A model generated the notes under the pieces. It worked only from the letters and a program-made list of their open reading frames with translations, was not told where the DNA came from and did no database searches. A stretch of 64,000 nt of DNA. Source: an uncultured Paracoccaceae bacterium (GTDB lineage: Bacteria > Pseudomonadota > Alphaproteobacteria > Rhodobacterales > Rhodobacteraceae). Position numbers and translations under genes: made by a program. How positions within the stretch are numbered: position 1 is the stretch's first letter; every line of letters begins with the position of its first letter. The stretch covers positions 343,085-407,084 of the forward strand of contig CANKYO010000005.1 in the NCBI GenBank assembly GCA_947488175.1. The letters run 5' to 3'. This document shows positions 52,632 to 61,895 of the stretch, one piece after another.

Positions 52632-53324
52632 TCAACCGGCCTCCTCTCGCGTGCCCCAGCGGTTATGTTCGGCCCATAGTTTGCGCAGGGCCTCGGCCTG
52701 ATCGGCAAAGGTATCGGCCAGCATTTCACAGGCATAGATCCGGTCGGTCCGGAAATGCCGGAACCCGCCGCGCAATTCGCACCAGCCCGCTATGATCACG
52801 CATTCCACATGATAGACCAGCGCCAGAGGCCGGATGGTGCGGCATGTGCTTTTCCCCTGCCCATCGCAATAGGTCAGCCGCAGTTTTTGCGCGTCGCGGA
52901 TCGCCTGCCGCAGATGCGCGACCGAAACGCAGCCCTGTGATGGATCGTCAGGTGCGGCACCCCAAGGAGAGACCTGCAGCCAGTCCGCGGCCCCATGCAA
53001 GGCGTCGATCTTGGCGTGGATGCGGTAGGCGGCACTTTGCAGCGCGCCGTCGCCGGTGCGCGACAACATGGCCAGACCCACGCGCAGCGCCTCGATTTCT
53101 TCAGTGTCGAAGTTCAGCGGTGGCAGATCATAGCCGCGCCGCATGACATAACCGATGCCTGCCGCCCCCTCGATCGGCGTTTGCATCGCCTGAAGGGCCG
53201 CGATGTCGCGATAGATCGTGCGGGTCGAGACCTCTAGCTTTGTGGCCAGATCCTCGGCCCGCATGGGGTGATTGGCCGCCCGCAGCAACTGGATGATCTC
53301 GAAGAGCCGGTTGGATTTTGGCAT
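52632..53324 (-). CDS. WYL-domain transcriptional regulator (YafY-like)
   Basis: This 230-residue protein has an N-terminal winged helix (FEIIQLLRAANHPMRAEDLATKLEVSTRTIYRDIAAL, HTH_11) and a WYL domain (LRLTYCDGQGKSTCRTIRPLALVYHVECVIIAGWCELRGGFRHFRTDRI). It should bind DNA and a ligand. The 95-bp gap to the divergent 47-residue ORF holds three CTGCTGACA half-sites, the likely operator. Confidence 0.9.
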   Translation of the reverse strand: MPKSNRLFEIIQLLRAANHPMRAEDLATKLEVSTRTIYRDIAALQAMQTPIEGAAGIGYVMRRGYDLPPLNFDTEEIEALRVGLAMLSRTGDGALQSAAYRIHAKIDALHGAADWLQVSPWGAAPDDPSQGCVSVAHLRQAIRDAQKLRLTYCDGQGKSTCRTIRPLALVYHVECVIIAGWCELRGGFRHFRTDRIYACEMLADTFADQAEALRKLWAEHNRWGTREEAG

Positions 53325-53339
53325 GTCTGCACCCTTTCG

Positions 53340-53384
53340 CTGCTGACACTAACACAGGCCCTGCTGACATCAGCCTGTCAGCAG
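53340..53384. promoter_or_regulatory. Operator of the WYL regulator (three CTGCTGACA half-sites)
   Basis: CTGCTGACA occurs at 53340-53348 and 53361-53369. Its reverse complement TGTCAGCAG is at 53376-53384. The second and third form a perfect 9-bp inverted repeat with a 6-nt spacer, and the first is 21 bp (two helical turns) away. It lies between the regulator and the divergent small ORF, so both may be controlled. Confidence 0.7.
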
Positions 53385-53419
53385 CCTTGTGGTCATGTGG
53401 TCAAAAGCGAGGATGTTAG

Positions 53420-53563
53420 ATGAGCCACTATGATCATGCGGTGATGATGCACTACAAGTTGGGTCCGTGGGATGCCAAAGCGGTCGAGCGTCGGGTGGCC
53501 CGAGACAGGGCACGGCAGGCCCGCCTGATCGCGTGGTTGATTGCGGTCTTGCGGCGGGGTTAG
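53420..53563 (+). CDS. 47-residue basic small protein, divergent from the WYL regulator
   Basis: The protein begins MSHYDHAVMMHYKLGPWDAK and ends in an Arg-rich helix with a hydrophobic patch (RVARDRARQARLIAWLIAVL). A GAGG lies 7 nt before the ATG at 53420. Codon use matches its neighbours. No family is known to me. It sits directly beyond the WYL operator on the opposite strand and its stop overlaps the convergent lldD stop by 4 bp. It is a candidate target of the regulator. Confidence 0.55.
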   Translation: MSHYDHAVMMHYKLGPWDAKAVERRVARDRARQARLIAWLIAVLRRG

Positions 53564-54723
53564 GCCCATTCCCCTTCAAAGTTTTTCGGCACCAGCAGCA
53601 CGTCGCGGTCCAATGTCTCCATGTCCCTGCGACCGCAAAGGGCCATTGTGATGTCCAGTTCCTTATGGATCACCTCCAGTGCTTTGGTCACGCCTTCTTC
53701 GCCCATGGCCCCAAGCCCATAGATGAAGGCGCGCCCGATATAGGTGCCTTTCGCCCCGAGCGCCAAAGCCTTCAGCACGTCCTGTCCGGACCTGATGCCG
53801 CTATCCATATGCACCTCGATCTTATCGCCGACGGCGGCGACGACGGATGGCAGCATGCGGATGGCTGACAACGCCCCGTCCAGTTGCCGACCGCCATGGT
53901 TGCTGACGATGATGGCGTCGGCACCGACTTCAACTGCCTTCTTTGCGTCCTCGACGTCCAGAATGCCCTTGAGGATCAGCTTGCCGCCCCATTTCTCCTT
54001 CAGCTTGGCGATTTTGTCCCAGTCCAGTTGCAGATCGAACTGTTCGGCGGTCCAGGACGACAGGCTGCTGGTGTCGCCGACGCCCTTGGCGTGGCCGACG
54101 ATATTGCCGAAAGACCGGCGTTTGGTCTGCAGCATCCCCAGCCCCCAGCGCCATTTGGTCGCCAGATTGATCATGGTCGGGATGGTCAGTTTCGGGGGGG
54201 CTGTCAGCCCGTTTTTGAGATCCTTGTGCCGCTGACCGAGGATTTGCAGATCAAGGGTCAGCACCAGTGCGGAACAGCCTGCATTCTTGGCCCGGGCGAT
54301 GATGTTATCGACGAATTCCTCGTCCTGCATGACGTAAAGCTGGAACCAGAAGGGGGTGCTGGTGTGTTCGGCCACATCCTCGATCGAGCAGATAGACATG
54401 GTGGACAAGGTGAAGGGCACGCCGAATTTCTCGGCGGCCTTGGCGGCCTTGATTTCACCATCGGCGCATTGCATGCCGGTCAGGCCGACAGGGGCGAGGG
54501 CTACGGGCATCGCCACGTCCTGCCCGATCATCTGTGATTTTGTGGTCCGGTTGGACATGTTCACCGCCACCCGCTGGCGCAGGCGAATCAGGTCGAAATC
54601 CGAGGTATTCTCGCGAAAGGTCTGTTCCGTCCAGCTGCCGCTTTCAGCGTAGTCATAGAACATCTTGGGCGCGCGGCGCTTGTGCATGCGCCTGAGGTCG
54701 TCGATTGTGGTGATCACCGGCAT
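53560..54723 (-). CDS. lldD: FMN-dependent L-lactate dehydrogenase / alpha-hydroxyacid dehydrogenase
   Basis: This 387-residue TIM-barrel flavoprotein begins MPVITTIDDLRRMHKRRAP with MFYDYAESGSW. It has the catalytic His/Arg motif SNHGGRQLDGA and the FMN-binding GSGIRSGQDVLKALALGA-like region (MDSGIRSGQDV). It oxidises L-lactate to pyruvate and feeds the quinone pool from the inner membrane. ATG at 54723 gives the family N-terminus. It is divergent from the GGDEF gene. Confidence 0.9.
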   Translation of the reverse strand: MPVITTIDDLRRMHKRRAPKMFYDYAESGSWTEQTFRENTSDFDLIRLRQRVAVNMSNRTTKSQMIGQDVAMPVALAPVGLTGMQCADGEIKAAKAAEKFGVPFTLSTMSICSIEDVAEHTSTPFWFQLYVMQDEEFVDNIIARAKNAGCSALVLTLDLQILGQRHKDLKNGLTAPPKLTIPTMINLATKWRWGLGMLQTKRRSFGNIVGHAKGVGDTSSLSSWTAEQFDLQLDWDKIAKLKEKWGGKLILKGILDVEDAKKAVEVGADAIIVSNHGGRQLDGALSAIRMLPSVVAAVGDKIEVHMDSGIRSGQDVLKALALGAKGTYIGRAFIYGLGAMGEEGVTKALEVIHKELDITMALCGRRDMETLDRDVLLVPKNFEGEWA

Positions 54724-54873
54724 GGTATTTTCCCGAAATTGGTAATTAAACCTTACCGGTTTGGCGGAAAAGTTCAACCAGTTTTGGGTCGCAAGGGCCG
54801 TTATCGAACATTCGTTAACGATTTCTTGTTCTTTGCCTTGATATTGTCGGCAAAGTTGCTGTGGGTGAGCATC

Positions 54874-55668
54874 ATGAAACCGTTTTACAAAGACTGGGTT
54901 GTCTGGGTTGTTGTCGGTCTGGCCGTGACGACCTTTTTTATCGCGGCTGAGATCGAACTGTTCGAGGCCGTTTACCAATACACGCGGGCGCATGAAGACT
55001 GGCAACTGGATGAGTATTTCTCGCTCGCCTTTATCTTGCCGGTGGTCTTACCGTTGCTGATGTACCGCGCAAACCGGCGCCTGCGCGCGGTGATCACGGA
55101 AAAAGAGGAAGCAGAGGCCCATGCCACCCATCTGGCGCTGCATGATGTGCTGACCGGTCTTGGCAATCGCCGGAAATTCACGCAGCACATGGATGCCAAG
55201 CTGAAACGTGAACCGTCGCCGAAGGCGGCCCTGATCCTGGTCGATCTTGATGGATTCAAGGCGGTGAATGACAAACACGGCCACCGTGTTGGTGATGGGC
55301 TGCTGCAGGTGATCGCGGCGCGGATCAACCTTTTGACCGATGATCGGGGCCTGTGTGTCAGACTGGGTGGCGATGAATTTGCCGTTGTGATGGATGCGGT
55401 AAATCCCAAAACCCTGCGCCAGGAGGCCGAGGTCTTGGCCGAGGCGATCTGCGAAACCGTGGGTGACAAGGTGTCGCTGCGTGAATTGCCCAGTGTACCG
55501 CTGCGCGTGACCGCGTCGGTGGGGGTCGCGTTCCTGCCGCCGTCAACGGACCCGTCCGATCTGCTGCGCGAAGCCGACAGGGCGATGTACAAGGCAAAAC
55601 AGGCGGGCAAGAACCGCTGGCATATGGCGGCCTTGCCCACAGCCGGGCCGGTTGCCCGCGCCTCTTAA
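54874..55668 (+). CDS. GGDEF-domain protein (diguanylate cyclase), membrane-anchored
   Basis: This 264-residue protein has two N-terminal transmembrane helices (residues about 8-28 and 52-68), a short coiled linker, and a C-terminal GGDEF domain with an intact RLGGDEFAVV active site preceded by DLDGFKAVND. It should make cyclic-di-GMP. No RxxD inhibitory site is seen at the usual place. The ATG at 54874 (MKPFYKDWVVWVVVG) has GGTGAG upstream. Its stop is convergent with the S9 peptidase. Confidence 0.9.
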   Translation: MKPFYKDWVVWVVVGLAVTTFFIAAEIELFEAVYQYTRAHEDWQLDEYFSLAFILPVVLPLLMYRANRRLRAVITEKEEAEAHATHLALHDVLTGLGNRRKFTQHMDAKLKREPSPKAALILVDLDGFKAVNDKHGHRVGDGLLQVIAARINLLTDDRGLCVRLGGDEFAVVMDAVNPKTLRQEAEVLAEAICETVGDKVSLRELPSVPLRVTASVGVAFLPPSTDPSDLLREADRAMYKAKQAGKNRWHMAALPTAGPVARAS

Positions 55669-55669
55669 A

Positions 55670-55688
55670 CCCGATGGGTTCAATCGGG
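55670..55688. terminator. Hairpin between convergent GGDEF and S9 peptidase genes
   Basis: CCCGAT (55670-55675) and ATCGGG (55683-55688) pair across 7 nt, overlapping the end of the minus-strand gene. It has no T-run and is short; a weak bidirectional end at best. Confidence 0.3.
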
Positions 55689-57689
55689 CAGGCTGTGCCG
55701 CAGAAAGGCAAAGCCAAGCGCCTCTTCCCGCGCGATCCCCTTGCTTTGACCGCCGCCGCCATGCCCGCCAGTGCGGCTGTGAAACCAACCCGGTTGCCCG
55801 GCGGCCTGCAAGGCTGCGGCAAAGCGGCGTGAATGGGAAGGATCCACCCGGTCATCGCTTTCGTTGGTGTCGATCAAGGCAGGCGGATAGGGCTGTTCGC
55901 TGTGTCGCGCCACGTTGTGTAGCGGCGAGTAGTCAAGCAGCCATTGGCCTGCGTCCGGATCATCGGGGTCGCCATATTCGTCGATCCAGCCGGCCCCTGC
56001 GGGAAACAGATGAAACCGCAGCATGTCCAGCACGCCTACGCTGGCCCAGGCCGCGCCGAACCGTTCTGGATAGCGGGTCAGCATCACCCCGCAGAGCAAT
56101 CCGCCATTGCTACCGCCATGGCAGGCGATGCGGTTGGGTGTGGTGTAACCGCGCGTGACCAGATCAGTCGCCACGGCGGCGAAATCCTGAAATGCGCGGG
56201 TGCGGTTTTTGCCCTTGGCGGCCAGATGCCAGCCTTTGCCAAACTCGGCCCCGCCCCGAATGTAGGCCTGCACATAGGCCCCACCCCGTTCCAGCCAAAG
56301 CGGGCCGCTGACCCGCTGATAGCCGGGCGAGAGTGCGACGCCAAACCCGCCATAACCATATTGCAGAACGGGCAATTTGCCCTGTTTTTCGGCATGATCC
56401 TTGGGCAGTACGATGTGATAAGGGATTTCAGTACTATCGTCCGAGGTTGCCATATGCAGCCGTACTTCCATCCCGGCGCTGTCAAACGTCTCGGTCCCGG
56501 ATGTGAGCAATGTGTAGTCCGGCACCGCGTCATCAGGCGCGAAGGTCCAGACCTGTGACACCGACAGAAACCCCGATGGCAGGATTTGCAGTGGGCCGGT
56601 TCCGGTGGGTTCTGCATCGAATGGCATGATCCAGATGGATTGCGCTTCCACCGGAAGGGGCAGCGCTGTCGCGGTGGCAGACGGATCTGTCAGGTCCAGC
56701 CGCATCAGCGTCGGTTCCAGCGTGTCCTGCTCCACCCAGAACAGATGATCGCGCGTGAACAGAATGGTATCGGCATCAACGGCCCGTCGCAGTGAGGGTT
56801 CAAACAGGATGCGCCTGTCGCTGCCGTCAATCCCGGCGAGGATCAGCGTGCCGGCAGGATCGGGCCCCTCATCAGCGGCGACATAGGCGAAATGCGTGTC
56901 GTTGTGGCTGCACATGGTATGCGCGGGGGCGTCCAGCAGGTAGTCCTGATCATTCAGATGAAGGGTGGTCACCATATCGCCAATGTTGCGAATGCGCCCG
57001 AATGCGATCCCCCGCCCGCCACCTTGCATTGGAAAAGTATAGGCGGTGGCCAGCAGATCGTTGTGGTCGACTTCGAACACCACCGGCGCGTCGGCCAGGG
57101 CCATGCCCCGTTGCAACCTGATGACCCGACCCTGCCAGCCGGACCGGGTTGCGGCGCCGGGCAGATCTGCGGTGGCAAGAAGGATCGTGTCGGCGTCCAG
57201 CCATGCGGCACCACAGCGGGCCGGTGCGATGTCAAAACCATCGGGGGCCGGGGCTGCTGCGTTGCAATCCCATTCCAGCAGCCTGTCGCGGTCGGACCCC
57301 TCAAAGGAAAGGATAATCAATACCCGGTCGGGACTGGAATACAGTGTTTCGGCCCCACCCCAATGCCAATCCTCGCCCGTGTCCGCACAGAATGCATCCA
57401 GATCAAAAACCGGTTGCCAGTCGGCATCTGGCGCGGGCTTTGTGGATTCGGGCAACCGCCGCCACAACCCGCGCGGATGGGTTGCGCTGCGGTGGAAGTT
57501 GTAGATCCAGGTGCTGCGCCGAATCAGGCCGCCCAGATTATCCGGGTCCTCGATAATGTCGGTGACGCGTGCCACATCTGCGTCAAACTGCGCGTCGCAG
57601 AATGCCGCCTCTGTGCGGGCGACCTGGGTTTTGGTGAAACGCGCAATGGCATCGGCGTTGGCTTCAAGCTCTGGGAAGATATCTGTCAT
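55680..57689 (-). CDS. Prolyl oligopeptidase family serine peptidase (S9A)
   Basis: This 669-residue protein has an N-terminal seven-bladed beta-propeller and a C-terminal alpha/beta hydrolase with the nucleophile in GGSNGGLLCG, an acid in NESDDRVDPSHS and a catalytic His in GGHGGG. It should cut short peptides after Pro in the cytosol. No signal peptide is visible. ATG at 57689 starts MTDIFPELEANADAIARF, typical. It is downstream of trpA on the minus strand. Confidence 0.9.
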   Translation of the reverse strand: MTDIFPELEANADAIARFTKTQVARTEAAFCDAQFDADVARVTDIIEDPDNLGGLIRRSTWIYNFHRSATHPRGLWRRLPESTKPAPDADWQPVFDLDAFCADTGEDWHWGGAETLYSSPDRVLIILSFEGSDRDRLLEWDCNAAAPAPDGFDIAPARCGAAWLDADTILLATADLPGAATRSGWQGRVIRLQRGMALADAPVVFEVDHNDLLATAYTFPMQGGGRGIAFGRIRNIGDMVTTLHLNDQDYLLDAPAHTMCSHNDTHFAYVAADEGPDPAGTLILAGIDGSDRRILFEPSLRRAVDADTILFTRDHLFWVEQDTLEPTLMRLDLTDPSATATALPLPVEAQSIWIMPFDAEPTGTGPLQILPSGFLSVSQVWTFAPDDAVPDYTLLTSGTETFDSAGMEVRLHMATSDDSTEIPYHIVLPKDHAEKQGKLPVLQYGYGGFGVALSPGYQRVSGPLWLERGGAYVQAYIRGGAEFGKGWHLAAKGKNRTRAFQDFAAVATDLVTRGYTTPNRIACHGGSNGGLLCGVMLTRYPERFGAAWASVGVLDMLRFHLFPAGAGWIDEYGDPDDPDAGQWLLDYSPLHNVARHSEQPYPPALIDTNESDDRVDPSHSRRFAAALQAAGQPGWFHSRTGGHGGGGQSKGIAREEALGFAFLRHSLPD

Positions 57690-57747
57690 AGGCCAAGGCT
57701 GGCACGCCGTTTGGCGATGTTCCAGCCCAAACTGACAGCCGCGCGGA

Positions 57748-58539
57748 TCAGGCCCTGTGGGTGCCGTCGGCGAGCGATTTCACGAATGCCAACACATCAT
57801 CCACGCTGTCGCCCGCGCCGATTTTCGCAACGATAGCAGAGCCGACAACGGCGCCATCCGCGATCTCGGCAATGGCCTGTGCGGCCTCGGGCGTTTTGAT
57901 GCCGAAGCCCACGATTACGGGCAGATCGGTCTGCGCCTTGATCCGGGCGACTTCGGGGGCGACATCGGCGGTCTGCGCCTCTGCCGTGCCGGTGATGCCA
58001 GTGACGGAAACGTAGTAGACAAAGCCGGATGTGTTTTCGAGCACCTTGGGCAGGCGTTTGTCATCTGTGGTCGGGGTTGCCAGCCGGATGAAGTTGATGC
58101 CTGCCTTCTGGGCCGGAATGCAGAGTTCATCGTCTTCTTCGGGGGGCAGATCAACGATGATCAGCCCGTCAATCCCGGCAGCAACCGCATCGGCCAGAAA
58201 CGCATCGACGCCGCGCGAATAGATCGGGTTGTAATAGCCCATCATCACAATCGGGGTCACGTCATCGGTCTGCCGCAGCGCGCGGGCGTATTCGAGCGTC
58301 TTTTCAAGGGTCTGCCCGCCTTCCAGCGCCCGCTGACCGGCAAGCTGAATGGTGGTGCCATCGGCCATCGGGTCGGTGAAGGGCATGCCGAGTTCGATGA
58401 TATCGACGCCCGCGCCGGGCAGACCATTGACCACCTCTAGCCCGGTTTCATAGTCGGGATCGCCCGCCATGACATAGGCGACAAAGGCCTTTTTCCCTTG
58501 GCTGCGCAACTGCGCAAATTTCGCGTCTATTCTGCTCAT
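57748..58539 (-). CDS. trpA: Tryptophan synthase alpha chain
   Basis: This 263-residue TIM barrel cleaves indole-3-glycerol phosphate. It contains the catalytic Glu in [13 protein letters not shown] (with the Asp of DPMADG) and the TrpA region [13 protein letters not shown]. Starts at 58539 [11 protein letters not shown], with the upstream GTG-like residues rejected. It stands apart from other trp genes in this window. It is divergent from ychF. Confidence 0.95.
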   Translation of the reverse strand: MSRIDAKFAQLRSQGKKAFVAYVMAGDPDYETGLEVVNGLPGAGVDIIELGMPFTDPMADGTTIQLAGQRALEGGQTLEKTLEYARALRQTDDVTPIVMMGYYNPIYSRGVDAFLADAVAAGIDGLIIVDLPPEEDDELCIPAQKAGINFIRLATPTTDDKRLPKVLENTSGFVYYVSVTGITGTAEAQTADVAPEVARIKAQTDLPVIVGFGIKTPEAAQAIAEIADGAVVGSAIVAKIGAGDSVDDVLAFVKSLADGTHRA

Positions 58540-58665
58540 TGTCGTCCCCGGCTTGGTCCGCATCAGGGTTTGCGCGAAACCCCGGCGAAAGGCAATGGGG
58601 TAGGGGGTTATTGCACCGGACGCTGCAACCCCCTAGAAGCGCGCGAATAGATCAGGAGAACGCAA

Positions 58666-59763
58666 ATGGGTTTCAAAATGGGTATCGTCGGATTGCCGAA
58701 TGTGGGCAAATCGACCCTGTTCAATGCGCTGACGAAAACGGCTGCCGCGCAGGCCGCGAATTTCCCGTTTTGCACTATCGAACCCAATGTGGGCGATGTC
58801 GCCGTGCCTGATGCCCGGCTGGACAAGCTGGCCGCTATTGCCAAGTCCAAGCAGATCATTCCGACCCGCATGACATTTGTCGATATCGCGGGGCTGGTTA
58901 AAGGCGCGTCCAAAGGCGAGGGGCTGGGCAACCAGTTCCTGGCCAATATCCGTGAATGCGATGCCATTGCCCATGTGCTGCGCTGCTTTGAAGATGATGA
59001 CATAAGCCATGTGGATGGCCGGGTTGATCCGGTCGCCGATGCCGAAGTGATCGAGACCGAGCTGATGCTGGCCGATCTGGAAAGCATCGAAAAGCGGATG
59101 CAGAATATCGTGCGCAAGGTGCGCGGCGGCGACAAGGAGGCGGTGCAGCAGGAACGCCTTTTGAAGATGGCCCAGGCCGCGCTGGAAGAGGGTAAACCGG
59201 CCCGCACTGTTGCGGTGGATGCCGAAGACGCCAAGGCCTGGAAGATGTTGCAGCTGCTGACGACTAAGCCGGTTCTTTACGTCTGCAATGTCGAGGAAGA
59301 CAGCGCTGGGTCAGGCAATAGCCAGTCGGTCAAGGTGGCCGAGATGGCTGCTGCCCAAGGCAATTCCCATGTCGTGATCAGCGCCCGGATTGAAGAGGAA
59401 ATCAGCCAGCTTGACGCCGAAGAGGCCGAGATGTTCCTGACCGAAATGGGGTTGGAAGAGGCCGGTCTGGATCGGTTGATCCGCGCGGGGTACGAATTGC
59501 TGCATCTGCAGACCTATTTCACCGTCGGCCCGAAAGAGGCGCGCGCCTGGACCATCAAGCAAGGCACGTCCGCCCCGCAGGCCGCAGGTGTCATCCATGG
59601 CGATTTTGAACGGGGTTTCATCCGGGCAGAAACGATCAGCTATGATGATTTTGTGACCTTGGGGGGTGAGCAGCCAGCCAAGGAAGCAGGCAAGATGCGG
59701 GCCGAAGGTAAGGGTTACATCGTCAAGGATGGCGATGTGATGCATTTCCTTTTCAATACCTAA
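58666..59763 (+). CDS. ychF: Redox-regulated ribosome-associated ATPase YchF
   Basis: This 365-residue Obg-family ATPase has Walker [45 protein letters not shown] and a C-terminal TGS domain ([29 protein letters not shown]). YchF prefers ATP to GTP and binds the ribosome. It is divergent from trpA and convergent with the DUF4130 gene, 17 bp apart. Confidence 0.95.
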   Translation: MGFKMGIVGLPNVGKSTLFNALTKTAAAQAANFPFCTIEPNVGDVAVPDARLDKLAAIAKSKQIIPTRMTFVDIAGLVKGASKGEGLGNQFLANIRECDAIAHVLRCFEDDDISHVDGRVDPVADAEVIETELMLADLESIEKRMQNIVRKVRGGDKEAVQQERLLKMAQAALEEGKPARTVAVDAEDAKAWKMLQLLTTKPVLYVCNVEEDSAGSGNSQSVKVAEMAAAQGNSHVVISARIEEEISQLDAEEAEMFLTEMGLEEAGLDRLIRAGYELLHLQTYFTVGPKEARAWTIKQGTSAPQAAGVIHGDFERGFIRAETISYDDFVTLGGEQPAKEAGKMRAEGKGYIVKDGDVMHFLFNT

Positions 59764-59780
59764 GATAAGTTCAAACGCAC

Positions 59781-60617
59781 TTACTGGTCGTTCTGTCGCT
59801 TTCTGAGTTGATCCTTGATCTTCTGAACCCGCTCGGGCGGTATTGTCGGCCCGGCCTCTTGCATCTTTCGCACCTTGGCCTCGGCCCCGGCGATCAGGTC
59901 GTGGATATGCTGCGCCTCTGGCAGATTTTTCCAGTATTTCTTGGGCATTTCTGATGTCATCGCCTGTATCTTGACCCGTGCCGGGTTGAAGATGTTGCAG
60001 AAATAGGTGCCCCACAGCGCCTCCGCCGCGTCTTCGGGCAGATCGGGTTTCGGCTGACCGGGATGGAATGACAGATTGCCATCGACAAATTGCGCGGTGA
60101 CATCGGGGGTGGCGATCATCCAGTCCATATCGGCAAAGCGGCGGGCAAAGAATGGCGCAGTGGGTTCGACCGTGTGATGCGTCGGTTCAAACCAGGCGGC
60201 AAAGCTGCGCCTGTCGCCGCCCTGGCGCAGGTCACGAAACCGGACAAAGGCTTTCATCTTGTGCTGGCAGCGGCGCACTGCCTTTTCCATCTGTCGCAGT
60301 TTGGCCAGTTCCGGATCGGCCCGGTCCTGCATGACGCCGGGCTGATGCCGCAGCCGCCATAACAGGCCGTATAACCGGGCAAAGCGTTGCGGATCCTTGT
60401 GCCAGACCACCACGTCAGCCATCTGCACAAAGCTTTTGGGGGCCTTGACCTTGCGGCTGGGTGGGGGGAGGGGCGTTGCGGTGGCGAAAAGCTCACCCAT
60501 CCCGGTCCCATAATCCCAAAGAATGTCAGCCGGGCGCACACCGGCGCCGGTCAACCGCTTGGCCGCATCCCGCCAGGCCATATCGGTTCCGATGATAGGC
60601 AGTGGGACGGTATACAT
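59781..60617 (-). CDS. DUF4130 / putative DNA metabolism protein (TIGR03915)
   Basis: This 278-residue protein has the DUF4130 architecture: QDRADPELAKLRQMEKAVRRCQHKMKAFVRFRD in the middle, FFARRFADMDWMIATPD and ALWGTYFCNIFNPAR near the end. The family always accompanies a radical SAM DNA-repair protein and is often fused to a UdgX uracil-binding domain in other bacteria; here it stands alone without UdgX. Start at 60617 overlaps the radical SAM stop (ATGA). Biochemical role unknown but a DNA repair function is inferred from the LexA-controlled partner. Confidence 0.8.
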   Translation of the reverse strand: MYTVPLPIIGTDMAWRDAAKRLTGAGVRPADILWDYGTGMGELFATATPLPPPSRKVKAPKSFVQMADVVVWHKDPQRFARLYGLLWRLRHQPGVMQDRADPELAKLRQMEKAVRRCQHKMKAFVRFRDLRQGGDRRSFAAWFEPTHHTVEPTAPFFARRFADMDWMIATPDVTAQFVDGNLSFHPGQPKPDLPEDAAEALWGTYFCNIFNPARVKIQAMTSEMPKKYWKNLPEAQHIHDLIAGAEAKVRKMQEAGPTIPPERVQKIKDQLRKRQNDQ

Positions 60618-61852
60618 CAAAACAGGCTCAACTGTTCAGGGGGTGGTGCAAAACGGGCGCGCAAATCGGTGCTGTCGGTCAGTTTGCCCGGTGTCCAGCC
60701 GCGGGCGGTGATGAACGCCTTTGCCTTCTTTAGCGACGCGCCCATCCGCAACAGATCGTCGTAGCGCAATGCCCGATGCCGCCGTGTCTGCAGGATCCGG
60801 CCTACCGTTCGCGTGCCGAAGCCGGGGACGCGCAACAGCATTTCCTTGCTGGCGCGGTTGACATCGACGGGGAACAGCGCCCGGTTCTGCAGGGCCCAGG
60901 CGAGTTTCGGCTCAATGTCGAGATCGAGGTTCCCGTCGGTCCGTGCCGCCGTGATTTCACCCACATCGAACCCGTAGAACCGCAGTAGCCAATCGGCCTG
61001 ATAGAGCCGGTGTTCCCGGATCAGCGGCGGTTTGATCAGCGGCAAGGCGGCCGAGGAATCCGGGATTGGTGAAAAGGCGGAGTAATAAACCCGGCGCAGC
61101 CCGTAATCGCCATAGAGTCGGGTGGATTGCCCAAGGATAGTGGCATCGGTCGATCCATCCGCCCCCACGATCATCTGGGTCGACTGGCCAGCCGGGGCAA
61201 AGCGTTTCGGGCGCTTGCCGGTATAGCTGCGCTCGCCCGCCACGGCCGACCGCGTTTTGACATCGCCCATCGCCTTGCGAATTGTGGTCGGGTTTTTTTC
61301 GGGCGCATAGGCCTTGACCCCCCGATCGGTCGGCAGTTCGACATTAATCGATAGCCGGTCGGCATAAAGCCCGGCTTCCGCGATCAGTTCGGGGGCGGCA
61401 TCCGGAATGGATTTGAGGTGGATATAGCCCCGAAACCCCTCATCCTGACGCAGCCGCTTGGCGATCCGCACCATGTCGGACATCGTCGCGTCCGGCGACC
61501 GGATGATACCGGAGGACAGAAACAACCCCTCGATATAGTTGCGCCGGTAGAATTCGATGGTCAGCTGCACCACCTCATCCACGGTGAACCGCGCCCGGCG
61601 CACATTGGACGACACCCGGTTCACGCAATAGGCGCAATCATAGATGCAGAAATTCGTCATCAGGATCTTCAGCAGGCTGATGCAGCGCCCATCGGGTGCG
61701 TAGGAATGGCAGATGCCCGACCCTTCGGTCGACCCCAACCCCTTGCCATCACGGCTATCGCGCCGGGTCGTCCCGCTGGACGCGCAAGAGGCGTCATAAC
61801 GGGCGGCATCGGACAGAATGGCAAGCTTTTCGGAGAGGGCGAGTTGGGTCAT
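60617..61852 (-). CDS. Putative DNA modification/repair radical SAM protein (TIGR03916)
   Basis: This 411-residue enzyme has a radical SAM cluster motif CIYDCAYC with cysteines 69, 73 and 76, two further Cys in SGICHSY and GRC nearby, and a C-terminal helix-hairpin-helix (NRASKEMLLRVPGFGTRTV) for DNA binding. The family pairs with DUF4130. A perfect LexA box GTTC-N7-GTTC lies 2 nt upstream of the ATG, so it is predicted to be SOS-induced. Chemistry unknown. Confidence 0.88.
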   Translation of the reverse strand: MTQLALSEKLAILSDAARYDASCASSGTTRRDSRDGKGLGSTEGSGICHSYAPDGRCISLLKILMTNFCIYDCAYCVNRVSSNVRRARFTVDEVVQLTIEFYRRNYIEGLFLSSGIIRSPDATMSDMVRIAKRLRQDEGFRGYIHLKSIPDAAPELIAEAGLYADRLSINVELPTDRGVKAYAPEKNPTTIRKAMGDVKTRSAVAGERSYTGKRPKRFAPAGQSTQMIVGADGSTDATILGQSTRLYGDYGLRRVYYSAFSPIPDSSAALPLIKPPLIREHRLYQADWLLRFYGFDVGEITAARTDGNLDLDIEPKLAWALQNRALFPVDVNRASKEMLLRVPGFGTRTVGRILQTRRHRALRYDDLLRMGASLKKAKAFITARGWTPGKLTDSTDLRARFAPPPEQLSLF

Positions 61853-61854
61853 AT

Positions 61855-61869
61855 GTTCATGTTATGTTC
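61855..61869 (-). promoter_or_regulatory. LexA box (GTTC-N7-GTTC)
   Basis: GTTCATGTTATGTTC matches the alphaproteobacterial SOS box exactly. It starts 2 nt from the radical SAM start codon, so repression would cover the promoter region or transcription start. On the minus strand the same site reads GAAC-N7-GAAC. Confidence 0.75.
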
Positions 61870-61895
61870 TCATTCGCTCATGGGCAAGCCCGGCG

